Assembly (NCBI RefSeq): GCF_005116735.1
Contig: NZ_SWDB01000010.1
Location: 1 to 64,000, forward strand
DNA length: 64,000 bases
Origin: Thalassotalea mangrovi
GTDB lineage: Bacteria > Pseudomonadota > Gammaproteobacteria > Enterobacterales > Alteromonadaceae
Direction: 5' to 3'
How positions within the stretch are numbered: position 1 is the first letter of the stretch; each line of letters starts with the position of its first letter. The notes beneath the pieces are model-generated. The model was not told the DNA's origin and did not search any database. It worked only from the letters and a program-made list of their open reading frames with translations. Of the stretch, positions 18,025 through 25,974 are shown piece after piece. A program made the translations under genes and the position numbers.

Positions 18025-18630
18025 CTACTGGCCAAACCGTTTTGCCGTTTTCAAATAGGCGAGTTCCTGTTGCGAAGACTTTCGATTTAATACCCGATTA
18101 CGGTGTGGAAAACGGCCAAATCGCTCAATAATATCCGCATGCTCACGGGCGAAACCCTGGGCGTTTTGAATAAACTGGATATGTGGTTCCAGAAAGTACT
18201 CATCCTCCAGTTCATTAAATTTGCTCAGACACAGGTCTTGCATCGACAAAGATTCGCTGTGCTCAAGTGGATGATAGTAAAAGCACCTCTCAATCAGGCA
18301 AAGTCTCTGATCATGCCCCCGGTCAATACCATCGAGACAATATTGCAAGGCGAGCGCATCGTTGGCAAACGCGGCTGCGGTTTCCCGATAAATATTGCGC
18401 GGCATCTGGTCAAGCAGGATAATCAACGCCAGAGAGCCTCGTGGACTATGTTGCCAGTCTTTAAATTGACCTGTTGCCGCCGACTCAACCAAGGAGCCAA
18501 ATTGAGCAGCGATTTGTAGGTCTTGCTCGACACTGGCCGCGTACCAAAGGTTTTGTTTGGCTTTATCTGCGAGCTCTTGTGAAATATCGCCAAACCAAAA
18601 CTGCAGGACTTGTTCGATGAGATGACGGAT
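18025..18630 (-). CDS. DUF924 family protein with non-AUG or lost start
   Basis: Reading back from the stop at 18025, the frame is open to a TAG at 18642-18640. It encodes about 200 residues including the conserved N-terminal VLQFWFGDISQEL, LWYAASVEQDLQIAAQFGSL and the later LALIILLDQMPRNIYR block of DUF924. The first standard start codon is a TTG at 18492, which would remove about 46 conserved residues. AGGAG at 18641-18637 sits six bases before an ATC codon (18630-18628), so ATC may serve as the start, or the original ATG was lost when the adjacent hairpin array (18647 onward) arrived. The family's biochemical role is unknown. Confidence 0.7.
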   Translation of the reverse strand: MRHLIEQVLQFWFGDISQELADKAKQNLWYAASVEQDLQIAAQFGSLVESAATGQFKDWQHSPRGSLALIILLDQMPRNIYRETAAAFANDALALQYCLDGIDRGHDQRLCLIERCFYYHPLEHSESLSMQDLCLSKFNELEDEYFLEPHIQFIQNAQGFAREHADIIERFGRFPHRNRVLNRKSSQQELAYLKTAKRFGQ

Positions 18631-18646
18631 GAGGTTCTCCTAATTA

Positions 18647-18820
18647 AAGTACGCGAAACATTGTTTCGCTCCGAGTACGGGCGAACAACGCCCTCCGAGC
18701 ACGTAAAATTAAAAATTTTACTCCGGGCACGCAACTCACAGAGTTGCTCCGAGTGAAAGTGCTCGTTACCCGGAGCGGCTTTTTTTGCCGCGTACCCGCA
18801 ACAATCTTCGATTGTGTCCC
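18647..18820. repeat. Variable-stem hairpin array B
   Basis: Same design as array A: GCGAAAC-att-GTTTCGC, GGGC-gaacaac-GCCC, TAAAATT-aaa-AATTTTA, GCAACTC-aca-GAGTTGC and ACAATC-ttc-GATTGT are joined by CTCCGAGTACG-like linkers. Some stems match array A and others differ by paired changes (GTAACTC/GAGTTAC in A becomes GCAACTC/GAGTTGC here). It abuts the 5' end of the DUF924 gene. Confidence 0.85.
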
Positions 18821-18851
18821 TTAAAAAATTAAAAATTTTTTTATTTCATCC

Positions 18852-18879
18852 CTTGAAACGATTTTTCCCTGCCCCATAT
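18852..18879 (+). promoter_or_regulatory. Sigma-32 heat-shock promoter of ibpA
   Basis: CTTGAAA (18852-18858) and CCCCATAT (18872-18879) are separated by 13 nt, an essentially perfect RpoH promoter. Transcription would start near 18886, leaving a 5' leader of about 95 nt before ibpA. Confidence 0.85.
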
Positions 18880-18955
18880 CAATAACTGTAGTCGCCATAA
18901 TGGGTCTACAAACGACATAACCGCCGTTTCTTTAAGAAAGGCACTTAATTTTTAA

Positions 18956-18978
18956 CATATTGCTATAAATAGGATATG
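18956..18978 (+). promoter_or_regulatory. ROSE-like RNA thermometer hairpin of ibpA
   Basis: CATAT (18956-18960) pairs with ATATG (18974-18978). Inside, UUGCU faces the Shine-Dalgarno AGGA (18971-18974), the arrangement that defines ROSE thermometers (U(U/C)GCU opposite AGGA with a G-G contact). An upstream hairpin GCC-TTTCTT/AAGAAA-GGC is also present near 18922-18942. This fits heat-controlled translation of ibpA. Confidence 0.65.
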
Positions 18979-18981
18979 ACT

Positions 18982-19437
18982 ATGCGTACTATTACTGATT
19001 TTTCTCCACTTTATCGTTCATTCATCGGTGCAGAGCACTTAGCTTCTTTAATGGATAAAGCCTCTCGAGCAGAGAAACAACCGGCTTATCCTCCTTACAA
19101 CATTGAATCAATCGCCGATGATAAATATCGCATTTCTATGGCTGTCGCCGGGTTTGTCGAATCGGAGCTGGATATTGAATCAAAAGACGGTTCATTAATC
19201 ATCACCGGAACCAAGCAAACTGAAGAAGCGGATGCGAATCGAAAATTTTTATACCAGGGCATTGCCGAGCGCAACTTCGAGCGCAAGTTCCAACTGGCGG
19301 ACCATGTGAAAGTTGTTTCCGCACATATGGAAAACGGCTTGTTGCATATCGATTTGGAGCGTGAAATTCCTGAAGCCCTGAAACCTCGCAAGATAGCCAT
19401 TAACGGCAAAAGCTTGCTTGAAGGTAAAACCAACTAA
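18982..19437 (+). CDS. ibpA: Small heat-shock protein IbpA (Hsp20)
   Basis: A 151-residue alpha-crystallin family chaperone that binds aggregating proteins and hands them to ClpB/DnaK. The core runs from about residue 35 to 130 and includes the IbpA hallmark YQGIAERNFERKFQLADHV and the NGLLHIDLEREIPE segment; the C-terminal KIAING carries the IXI-like anchor. The start at 18982 matches E. coli IbpA (Met then SPLYRSxIG) and lies 7 nt after AGGA; an ATG at 18976 is too close. Control is by a sigma-32 promoter and a ROSE-like thermometer, with a strong terminator after the gene. Confidence 0.95.
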   Translation: MRTITDFSPLYRSFIGAEHLASLMDKASRAEKQPAYPPYNIESIADDKYRISMAVAGFVESELDIESKDGSLIITGTKQTEEADANRKFLYQGIAERNFERKFQLADHVKVVSAHMENGLLHIDLEREIPEALKPRKIAINGKSLLEGKTN

Positions 19438-19473
19438 TCGCCAGATAATCTATCTCCCTTAAAATCTGTCGAT

Positions 19474-19500
19474 AAAGGCCCCTCTCGGGGCCTTTTGTTT
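19474..19500 (+). terminator. Rho-independent terminator of ibpA
   Basis: AAAGGCCCC-tctc-GGGGCCTTTT followed by GTTT. A strong GC stem with a T-run. Confidence 0.9.
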
Positions 19501-19854
19501 ACAGGGATGTAAGTTGCCTATAAGGATATAGGTATATCGGCAGTGTCGGGAACATACTGACGATAGAATCACATGGATGATATGATGCATGGGTGCCAGG
19601 GATGTAAACATCCAGGTTTCAGGCCTCAGGTTTCAGGGTTCTGAACCGACTTCCACCTCCCACCTTCCTCTTCCATCTCCCACACCCTCTTCCACCTTCA
19701 TTACTTTTCATTACGTTAAATTACAAAGTTATATTTGTACCTGATCACTAAACACTGCATACTGAGTTTCAATTAAGCCCCTGATACATGTTCGAGAATG
19801 AGTCCTAACAGGTTCATTTAATTAATTTTATTAACAACAAAAAGCGAATTCATT
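19501..19854. other. Non-coding gap with short degenerate repeats
   Basis: No gene is visible. The stretch holds CAGGTTTCAGG-type repeats (19608-19640), the inverted form of the CCTGAAA repeats seen at 21651, 50077 and 56114, and a pyrimidine-rich run of CCACCTTCC-like words (19650-19700). It must also contain the promoter of the glycosyltransferase gene. Confidence 0.5.
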
Positions 19855-21204
19855 ATGGCTTCATCTATTTGGGGCAAACTGGCTCTACTCTGCTTTGGCT
19901 ACCTGATTACCGGTGGCTTAGTCTGGCTCCACGTTCACTCAAATCCGCAATTTTATGCAGATCTGGAATCCGCTCGTATCGTCGTTTTTTTGCTTTTACT
20001 GCCAATTTTAAGCAAATACCTGATCCAGTTATTTGCATTACCGCTGTACTCATTTCGACAAAGCCGAATCAATAAACAGGCTCGTACCGCTCCGGTCAAA
20101 GGCGTTTCGGTGTTAGTACCCGCCTACAACGAAGCAACCGGCATCATAGGTACTATCGAGTCCGTGGTTAATAATAATTATCCGGATTTAGAGATTATTG
20201 TTATTAATGATGGCTCAACCGATCAAACCGATGCGCTGATTCGCGCCTATCTGAATAAATTTTCCAGTCGCTATTTTGTCCGCGGCCAACACAAACCAAC
20301 CATTAAGTATTTGCCGTTGCAAAATGGCGGCAAAGCCAGGGCCTTAAATAAAGGCCTGGCATTGGCCAGCAAAGATATCGTGATGACGATAGACGGTGAC
20401 TGCCTGATGGCCGCGGATACGATAAAAAATACGGTCAAGCAATTTCAATGTGATAAGGTCGGTGCCGTTGCCGGTAACGTGGTTATCGGTAACAAACGTA
20501 AAATTATTGGTATCGTGCAACAACTGGAATACCTATGTGGATTTTTCCTGCGCCGAGCCGATTCGGTATTTAACTCGGTATTTATTATCGGTGGTGCGGC
20601 GGCAAGTTATCGCCGCGACGTATTAACCAAACTGGGTGGATTCGACACTGATATTATTACTGAAGATATTGAAATATCGTTACGTATTCTGTCTCTCGGT
20701 TACAAGACACGCTATGCGGCCGATGCCATCACATACACGGAAGCTCCATCGGATTACAAAGGTTGGTGCAATCAACGCCTGCGTTGGAAATTTGGTCGCT
20801 TCCAGACGTTATTAAGATACAAGGATATGTTTTTCAGTCGCCATAAAAAGCATCATAAGTACCTGACCTTTGTCACCCTGCCGATCGCCGTATACGGAGA
20901 GCTGATTTTATTACTGGAAGCATTTCTGATCGTCGCCTTCTTCGGTTACAGTGTCTTTAGCGGCAATTATGCGCCACTGATGTTGCTTATCGGCTTGATG
21001 ACCACCATGACATACATCCAGTTACTTAGCGATCATAATCCCAAACACCACCTTAACCTCTGGTTGTTTGCACCAATGGCCTGGATCCTGTTTTATATCG
21101 TTGATGTTATCGAATTTCAGGCATTAGTCCGCAGCCTGAAGCGTCTGGCATTGGGCCATTCGTTGCAGTGGCAACGCTGGGTTCGCGAAGGGATAAACAA
21201 CTAA
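19855..21204 (+). CDS. Membrane family 2 glycosyltransferase (PgaC/IcaA-like)
   Basis: A 449-residue processive-type GT2. Two N-terminal membrane segments (to about residue 65) precede a cytosolic GT-A domain with DG in VINDGSTD (119-120), DGD at 180-182, TED at 269-271 and QRLRW at 307-311; at least two membrane segments follow. These motifs are those of synthases that polymerise and export beta-linked sugars such as poly-N-acetylglucosamine or hyaluronan. The usual pga partners (deacetylase, outer-membrane porin) are not adjacent, so the polymer is unknown and an orphan role is possible. Confidence 0.8.
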   Translation: MASSIWGKLALLCFGYLITGGLVWLHVHSNPQFYADLESARIVVFLLLLPILSKYLIQLFALPLYSFRQSRINKQARTAPVKGVSVLVPAYNEATGIIGTIESVVNNNYPDLEIIVINDGSTDQTDALIRAYLNKFSSRYFVRGQHKPTIKYLPLQNGGKARALNKGLALASKDIVMTIDGDCLMAADTIKNTVKQFQCDKVGAVAGNVVIGNKRKIIGIVQQLEYLCGFFLRRADSVFNSVFIIGGAAASYRRDVLTKLGGFDTDIITEDIEISLRILSLGYKTRYAADAITYTEAPSDYKGWCNQRLRWKFGRFQTLLRYKDMFFSRHKKHHKYLTFVTLPIAVYGELILLLEAFLIVAFFGYSVFSGNYAPLMLLIGLMTTMTYIQLLSDHNPKHHLNLWLFAPMAWILFYIVDVIEFQALVRSLKRLALGHSLQWQRWVREGINN

Positions 21205-21356
21205 GTTGCTAAGTGGTAATGCTGAGCGCATTACCACTGCTGCAGAGGGAGACTGCGTCGAGGGAGATAACCTGTTCTTTGTCAGGTTATCGGTTATGGC
21301 CAGGGATGGTTTGTATGCAGAAAATGCAGGGAGCTATTTTCTGTGACAGACTAACG

Positions 21357-21500
21357 TCGGTGACGACTCCGTCGTAAATGCAATCGGGTGCCCGAAGCTG
21401 GTTTAACCCGGAGTAACTCATTGAGTTACGTACCCGTAGCCAATGTTTTTTTTGGCGTACCCGGAATAAACCCTGCAGGTTTATGCACCCGAAACGCAGT
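21357..21500. repeat. Variable-stem hairpin array C
   Basis: Units in the orientation opposite to array A: GACGAC-tcc-GTCGT, GTAACTC-att-GAGTTAC and ATAAACC-ctgca-GGTTTAT are joined by linkers of the form GTACCCGGA / GCACCCGAA. The stem GTAACTC/GAGTTAC is shared with array A. Confidence 0.75.
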
Positions 21501-21544
21501 GCTCCCAGAGCTAGGTATGAGGCCATTCGCCCTCCGAAACCTGA

Positions 21545-21680
21545 TTGCTAGGCGTAATCTTTGATTACATGCTAGGAACGATTTTTAATCGTGTGCTCGA
21601 AGCTGGCTTGCCAGCGTGCTCGTTGCTCTAGGTTTAGACCATTCGCCCTCCGAAACCTGAAACCTGAGACCGGAAACCTA
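21545..21680. repeat. TGCTAGGA-linked hairpins and CCGAAACCTGA repeats
   Basis: Stems GTAATC-ttt-GATTAC, ACGATT-ttt-AATCGT and GCTGGC-tt-GCCAGC are joined by ATGCTAGGA and GTGCTCGAA. They are followed by TTCGCCCTCCGAAACCTGA and repeats of CCTGAAA. The same module recurs at 56012-56130 with GCAATC-tac-GATTGC replacing the first stem. Confidence 0.7.
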
Positions 21681-21797
21681 AATCGTGTTGTTTCGATTTA
21701 CTTTTTGATCGAATTCCCGGTTTTCTCCGTAACATTAGTTGTGTCAAACCCATATCTTGAAGACTTTGATAAACTGATTCAGGTTTCGGAGGCCGCG

Positions 21798-22253
21798 ATG
21801 CCCACCTACAAACGACTTGGTTACGCAGGATTGCTTCCCTTTCTCGCCGGAGTTTCCTTATACGCGCTTGATGTGCGCTTGTTTGACTTGTCCGGAGATA
21901 CTCTGTTTATTGGCTACAGCGCCGTGATTTTGAGTTTCTTATCCGGAACCCTCTGGGCTAACAGCCTGAAAAATAACGGTGAAGCCTTTTACGATCGCGA
22001 ACTGATTGTTTCGAACGTACTTTCCCTCATTGCCTTTCTAAGCCTGTTATTGCAATCCCCGCTAATCGCAATCACATTATTATTGATTTCCTACCTGTTA
22101 ATTTTTCGCCATGAAGCCAGGCTTGAGAATTATGCGGAAATCTACCCCGATTATTTTTCGATGCGACGTAACTTAACCTGGATTGTCAGTCTGTTGCATG
22201 TTCTGCTGGCAGCGTTAATACTTGTACCACACCTTCTGCAACAAGGGGCCTAA
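21798..22253 (+). CDS. DUF3429 small membrane protein
   Basis: About 151 residues with four to five hydrophobic segments. The N-terminal MPTYKRLGYAGLLPFLAGV is typical of DUF3429. The start at 21798 is set by GGAGG five bases upstream; the frame extends further 5' but through repeat DNA. The C-terminus (NYAEIYPDYFSMRRNLTWIV) is also family-like. Function is unknown. It is followed after one base by the DCC-family gene, so the two are probably one unit. Confidence 0.75.
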   Translation: MPTYKRLGYAGLLPFLAGVSLYALDVRLFDLSGDTLFIGYSAVILSFLSGTLWANSLKNNGEAFYDRELIVSNVLSLIAFLSLLLQSPLIAITLLLISYLLIFRHEARLENYAEIYPDYFSMRRNLTWIVSLLHVLLAALILVPHLLQQGA

Positions 22254-22254
22254 T

Positions 22255-22656
22255 ATGAAACTAACCATTTATTTCGATGGTAAGTGCCCACTGTGCCTGC
22301 AGGAAATGCGAGCATTGCAACGCAAAAATGCTGAAAACCTGCTTTATTTTGTTGACATTAACCGGCTGGACTTTCAGGAGCTTTACCCTCAGATTAATGT
22401 CGAAAAAGCGAAAGCCATATTGCATGGCGAAGATGATAGCGGGAATATTTTGTTGGGGCTGGACGTAACCTATCGTGCCTGGTCATTGGTTGGCGAAAAA
22501 TGGCGCGTCGCCCCTCTTCGGTGGCCATTGGTGGCAAAGGCAGCCGATAAAGCGTATCTGTTGTTCGCCAGAAACCGTTACACCATTTCTCGCTGGTTAA
22601 CCGGACAGGAACGCCTCGACTGTCGTCAATGTACCGAGCTAAACAGCCGAGAGTAA
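22255..22656 (+). CDS. DCC-family (DUF393) thiol-disulfide oxidoreductase-like protein
   Basis: A 133-residue protein with the defining DGKCPLC motif near the N-terminus (residues 8-14) and a predicted thioredoxin-like fold. The start MKLTIYFDG at 22255 matches the family; an upstream TTG lies within the DUF3429 gene. An extra CRQC pair lies near the C-terminus. Members are often encoded next to small membrane proteins such as DUF3429. The substrate is unknown. Confidence 0.8.
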   Translation: MKLTIYFDGKCPLCLQEMRALQRKNAENLLYFVDINRLDFQELYPQINVEKAKAILHGEDDSGNILLGLDVTYRAWSLVGEKWRVAPLRWPLVAKAADKAYLLFARNRYTISRWLTGQERLDCRQCTELNSRE

Positions 22657-22671
22657 TGCCCTTCGCAACCA

Positions 22672-23442
22672 TTGGCTATCACTGTGAGTAGCACGTTAAT
22701 CATTGGTGCCAGCAGTGCAATCGCAAACGCGATCGCAAACCATGTTGCCGACCAGGATTGCAGCCAGACTCTGATCCGAATATCTCGCTCAGCATTGCCA
22801 AAACTCTCATCTGCAACTCCCTCTTCGTTACAATTGATAGACAGGCAATGTGACTATGGTGAAAACGCAATCGCTTCTTGTTGTGAAGAGATTCTCGCTT
22901 CTGTGCAACACCTTGATTACATATTTATCTGTAATGGCGTGTTGCATGGCCACTATCAACGTCATGGCAAATTGCACGAATTCGCTCCGGAAAAAAAACT
23001 CGAAGATGTGAGCATCGATAATCTCGAACACGTTATCCGTAGCAATGCCGTCATACCACTGCTGTGGCTTCAGCACCTGCTGCCACTGTTTGCCCGCAAC
23101 CATCCGTGCAAGGTCGTGTGTTTCAGCGCTAGGGTCGGCAGCATCCAGGATAACAGGCTCGGCGGCTGGTACAGCTATCGGGCATCAAAAGCCATGCTTA
23201 ATATGTTGTTGAAAACCACCAGCATTGAGTTTGCACGGCGCTTTAAACAGGTCAAGCTTATCGCTTTTCATCCGGGAACAACCGATAGTGACCTGTCAAA
23301 ACCCTTTCAGGCCAATGTCCCAGAAGGGAAATTATTTTCGCCTGATTTTGTCGCACAACAATTGTTTAACATCGTCAAAACCGCAACCTTCGATCAACAA
23401 TTAAGTTATCTGGATTGGGACAACCAAAGCATCGATTTTTAA
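22672..23442 (+). CDS. Short-chain dehydrogenase (C-factor-like)
   Basis: A 256-residue SDR with the nucleotide motif IIGASSAIANAI near residue 12 and the catalytic YSYRASKAML block near 165-175. The segment GTTDSDLSKPFQANVP resembles CsgA/C-factor-type SDRs common in gammaproteobacteria. The start codon appears to be TTG at 22672 (GTG at 22684 is an alternative); no ATG fits. It lies 15 nt after the DCC gene. The substrate is not inferable. Confidence 0.75.
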   Translation: MAITVSSTLIIGASSAIANAIANHVADQDCSQTLIRISRSALPKLSSATPSSLQLIDRQCDYGENAIASCCEEILASVQHLDYIFICNGVLHGHYQRHGKLHEFAPEKKLEDVSIDNLEHVIRSNAVIPLLWLQHLLPLFARNHPCKVVCFSARVGSIQDNRLGGWYSYRASKAMLNMLLKTTSIEFARRFKQVKLIAFHPGTTDSDLSKPFQANVPEGKLFSPDFVAQQLFNIVKTATFDQQLSYLDWDNQSIDF

Positions 23443-23565
23443 CTGCAGTGGAAAACCAGCCGTCCACTGCCCGCGAGTGACCACCTCTGGGAGCTAACAA
23501 CTTATTGTTTCATTTAGCAAACGCGGCCTCTCATGTAACAAATTGCTAACTGTCAATTAATACCA

Positions 23566-23587
23566 ATTGTTTTATTGATATATCATT
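23566..23587. promoter_or_regulatory. Candidate operator site 1 (upstream of 23752 operon)
   Basis: GTTTTAT-TG-ATATATC core, 17 of 20 positions matching the half-sites AATGTTATAT and ATATAACATT. It is about 170 nt before the first gene of the accessory region. The 23443-23751 gap holds no gene otherwise. Confidence 0.5.
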
Positions 23588-23751
23588 ATCGTGACAATAA
23601 GATGAAATCAGGTAGTCAATAACCGGGTTCTAAATTTGATGTCAGTTCCGAATCGGCTTGCAACCAATCACTTACTGACAACAGGCGAATACCCCTGATA
23701 TGGCGCAATCTCCAGAGCCATTCAGAAACCAGAAGAGAATAAGAGAAGCGT

Positions 23752-24723
23752 ATGGCTGAACAAAAACCCAGTAATTTTCAACAGGCAATAACCGGCGAGT
23801 GGCATGGTCTGCCGTCCGTGTTCGATGTGGATGGTTCCCATACTGGCTTTAATAAAGTTAATCGCGCCAGTGTCTTTGAAGGCGATAAAGTTACCTATTG
23901 GATGGAAACGGATTTTCAAAATTCAGGTCCCCTGCGCAATCGCTTCGATACCGCCGGTGCCCGCTTTGAATTTGGCGTAATCGATAGTGATCAGGACCGG
24001 GTTTATTGTGGCCCGGACTTTATGGGGGCTGGCCGCCCCTATGGATTGCTGGTCGACTCCAATTACTACTCACCTGGCTGGAATACGGATTTACGAACCG
24101 TTAACCTGATTATTCCGGAACGCGGTATTCAGGTTTATTCTTCACAATTATTTGAGGCTGATACCTTAGTTGCGGTTTTCAATGGCTTGTATGTGGTTAC
24201 CCAGGATCATGACAACAATGTTGACGAACAAAACATGGTTCGCGAGTTTCTCGAAAACGAGCAAAAAGCCGCCAAAAAACCATTTATCCTGCCAGTGAAG
24301 GAATCTGGTCAATGGCGAGGCACCTTACAGGTACACGATGACAAGCAACAACATATTGGCGAAACCGAAGTCATTATCGATTACCGCCCGTTAACCTTGC
24401 GCAGTGCCGAAATGACCGTAACCATGAAGGGCGCTATTGAACGCCGTTTTACCTATCGTCGTTCTCGCGTTGATAATGTTCATACGTTTGAGGGGCCCGA
24501 TGTTTACGGTAACGGCCGCGCTTATGGACGTTACCTATGGAGCATCCAACATTTCTATGGCGAGGCATTTAAGTTAAAAAGCCGCGACACTCTCATCGAT
24601 GACAACCACAGTTTGTGTTCTGTATGGCAGTTTTACCAGTCAAACAAAGAACAATATACGGTATTTGGGCTGATGGAATGGACACCAACCGACACGGTAT
24701 TAGGTGCGCAGTATGTTAGATAA
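23752..24723 (+). CDS. Duplicated beta-rich protein of unknown function
   Basis: A 323-residue soluble protein with no signal peptide. It appears to be two homologous halves: GEWHGLPSVF ... YCGPDFMGAGRPYGLL (about 15-170) and GQWRGTLQVH ... FEGPDVYGNGRAYGRY (about 185-320). The alternating hydrophobic pattern and GxW start suggest a lipocalin/fatty-acid-binding-like barrel, which would suit binding of a large hydrophobic ligand; this fold call is an inference. It heads a probable operon with a flavin reductase, a membrane protein and a GST, with a candidate operator upstream. Confidence 0.6.
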   Translation: MAEQKPSNFQQAITGEWHGLPSVFDVDGSHTGFNKVNRASVFEGDKVTYWMETDFQNSGPLRNRFDTAGARFEFGVIDSDQDRVYCGPDFMGAGRPYGLLVDSNYYSPGWNTDLRTVNLIIPERGIQVYSSQLFEADTLVAVFNGLYVVTQDHDNNVDEQNMVREFLENEQKAAKKPFILPVKESGQWRGTLQVHDDKQQHIGETEVIIDYRPLTLRSAEMTVTMKGAIERRFTYRRSRVDNVHTFEGPDVYGNGRAYGRYLWSIQHFYGEAFKLKSRDTLIDDNHSLCSVWQFYQSNKEQYTVFGLMEWTPTDTVLGAQYVR

Positions 24724-25249
24724 ACCGGTTATGGACACGGGAATGATGATTCAGCCTGAAATCGACCCGCGCGAATTTCGCAGTGCCCTGGGAAAGTTTC
24801 CTACCGGCGTTACCATTATCACCACCAAAAATGATAATGATGAATATATCGGCATTACCGCCAGTAGCTTTAACAGTGTGTCGCTAAACCCGCCTTTAAT
24901 TCTCTGGAGTATCGATAAGAATGCCCGCTCCCTGTCCTCTTTTCCAAACGACGGTCATTACGCCGTACATGTTTTAAATGAGCAACAACAGGAGCTGTCA
25001 AATACCTTTGCCCGACAAGGCGCCGATAAATTTTCCGGCCTGGAGGTTACTGAAGGTATTGCCGGGGTGCCGCTGTTGGCAGGGGTTTGTGGCCGATTCC
25101 AATGCAAATGTGAACATCAGTACGATGGCGGCGACCACATTATTATGGTGGGTCGGGTACTCAACTATGAGACCTGTGATAACCATAAACCCCTGGTATT
25201 TCACAGTGGCAATTACGCCAGGGTTACTTATTGTAGCCCATTAAAATAA
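24713..25249 (+). CDS. Flavin reductase-like FMN-binding protein
   Basis: About 178 residues, of the flavin reductase domain family (HpaC/RutF type). FRSALGKFPTGVTIITT, GITASSFNSVSLNPPLILWSI and HIIMVGRVLNYE are all typical. Such enzymes supply reduced flavin to two-component monooxygenases, or reduce flavin or iron directly. No partner flavin monooxygenase is visible in the window. The start is uncertain: ATG at 24713, 24731, 24743 or 24746; the N-terminus overlaps the end of the preceding gene in every case before 24724, indicating translational coupling. Confidence 0.8.
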   Translation: MLDKPVMDTGMMIQPEIDPREFRSALGKFPTGVTIITTKNDNDEYIGITASSFNSVSLNPPLILWSIDKNARSLSSFPNDGHYAVHVLNEQQQELSNTFARQGADKFSGLEVTEGIAGVPLLAGVCGRFQCKCEHQYDGGDHIIMVGRVLNYETCDNHKPLVFHSGNYARVTYCSPLK

Positions 25250-25268
25250 CAATAATGTTAATACGATA

Positions 25269-25937
25269 ATGACCGACTATCTGTTTTTTAAATTACTGCA
25301 CATTCTGTTTTTCGTCTATTGGCTCGGGGGTGACCTCGGTACCTTCTATGCGTCAAGGTTTGTCGCCAGGCAGGGATTGTCGAAAGAGCAACGTTCTACA
25401 GCCTTAACCATCATGATGGGTGTCGACCAGGGACCAAGAATTTGCATGGCATTGATTTTGGCACCGGGTATGCAGATGGCATACAACCTCGGACTCCTGA
25501 CGATTCCATTTTCGGCCATGTTGGCTATATGGGTGCTCTGCATCGCCTGGTTAGCAATGGTTCTTTGCATCCATTTTGGCCACGGGAAAGCGTTTGTCGA
25601 ACCGTTAACGAAAATTGACTTTAGCTTTCGGGTAGTAATTATTCTGCTGAGCTTATCAGTGGCCGGGCAATCCTTATTGGGCGAAGGCCTGATTAAAGCC
25701 GATTACCTGTCCTGGAAGCTTATCATCTTTGCGGCGCTGGTAGCTTGTGGCCTCGGCATTCGAGTCAAGCTAAAACCCTTCATTCCGGCCTTTATGAAAA
25801 TGATGCAAACTGGCCCATCAAATGAGATTGATGCAACGCTGAATCAAAGCCTCGCCAGGGTACGTCCTTATGTTTATTTAATTTGGATTGGACTGATAGC
25901 CAATGCGGCTTTAGGAATTCACTTAATTAATCCGTAA
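25269..25937 (+). CDS. Integral membrane protein of unknown function (CopD-like)
   Basis: A 222-residue protein with five to six hydrophobic segments. The first segment, LLHILFFVYWLGGDLGTFY, has the His-(x)n-Trp-Gly-Gly pattern seen in CopD/DUF2269-like proteins that often bind haem. No exported domain is seen. It sits between the flavin reductase and GST genes and is probably co-transcribed with them. A role in membrane electron transfer is possible but not shown. Confidence 0.6.
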   Translation: MTDYLFFKLLHILFFVYWLGGDLGTFYASRFVARQGLSKEQRSTALTIMMGVDQGPRICMALILAPGMQMAYNLGLLTIPFSAMLAIWVLCIAWLAMVLCIHFGHGKAFVEPLTKIDFSFRVVIILLSLSVAGQSLLGEGLIKADYLSWKLIIFAALVACGLGIRVKLKPFIPAFMKMMQTGPSNEIDATLNQSLARVRPYVYLIWIGLIANAALGIHLINP

Positions 25938-25974
25938 AAACGAAATAAAATCATTTATATATCAGGATCAAGCA

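Noticed and set aside
17581..18820. CRISPR array
   Set aside because: The constant part is only about 10-11 nt and the variable part is a perfect palindrome; there are no cas genes and the array is interrupted by a protein gene.
23752..24723. Phycobilin lyase (CpcS/CpcT) assignment for the duplicated unknown protein
   Set aside because: A barrel fold is plausible, but I see no conserved lyase residues and no phycobiliprotein genes, so only an unknown-function call is supported.
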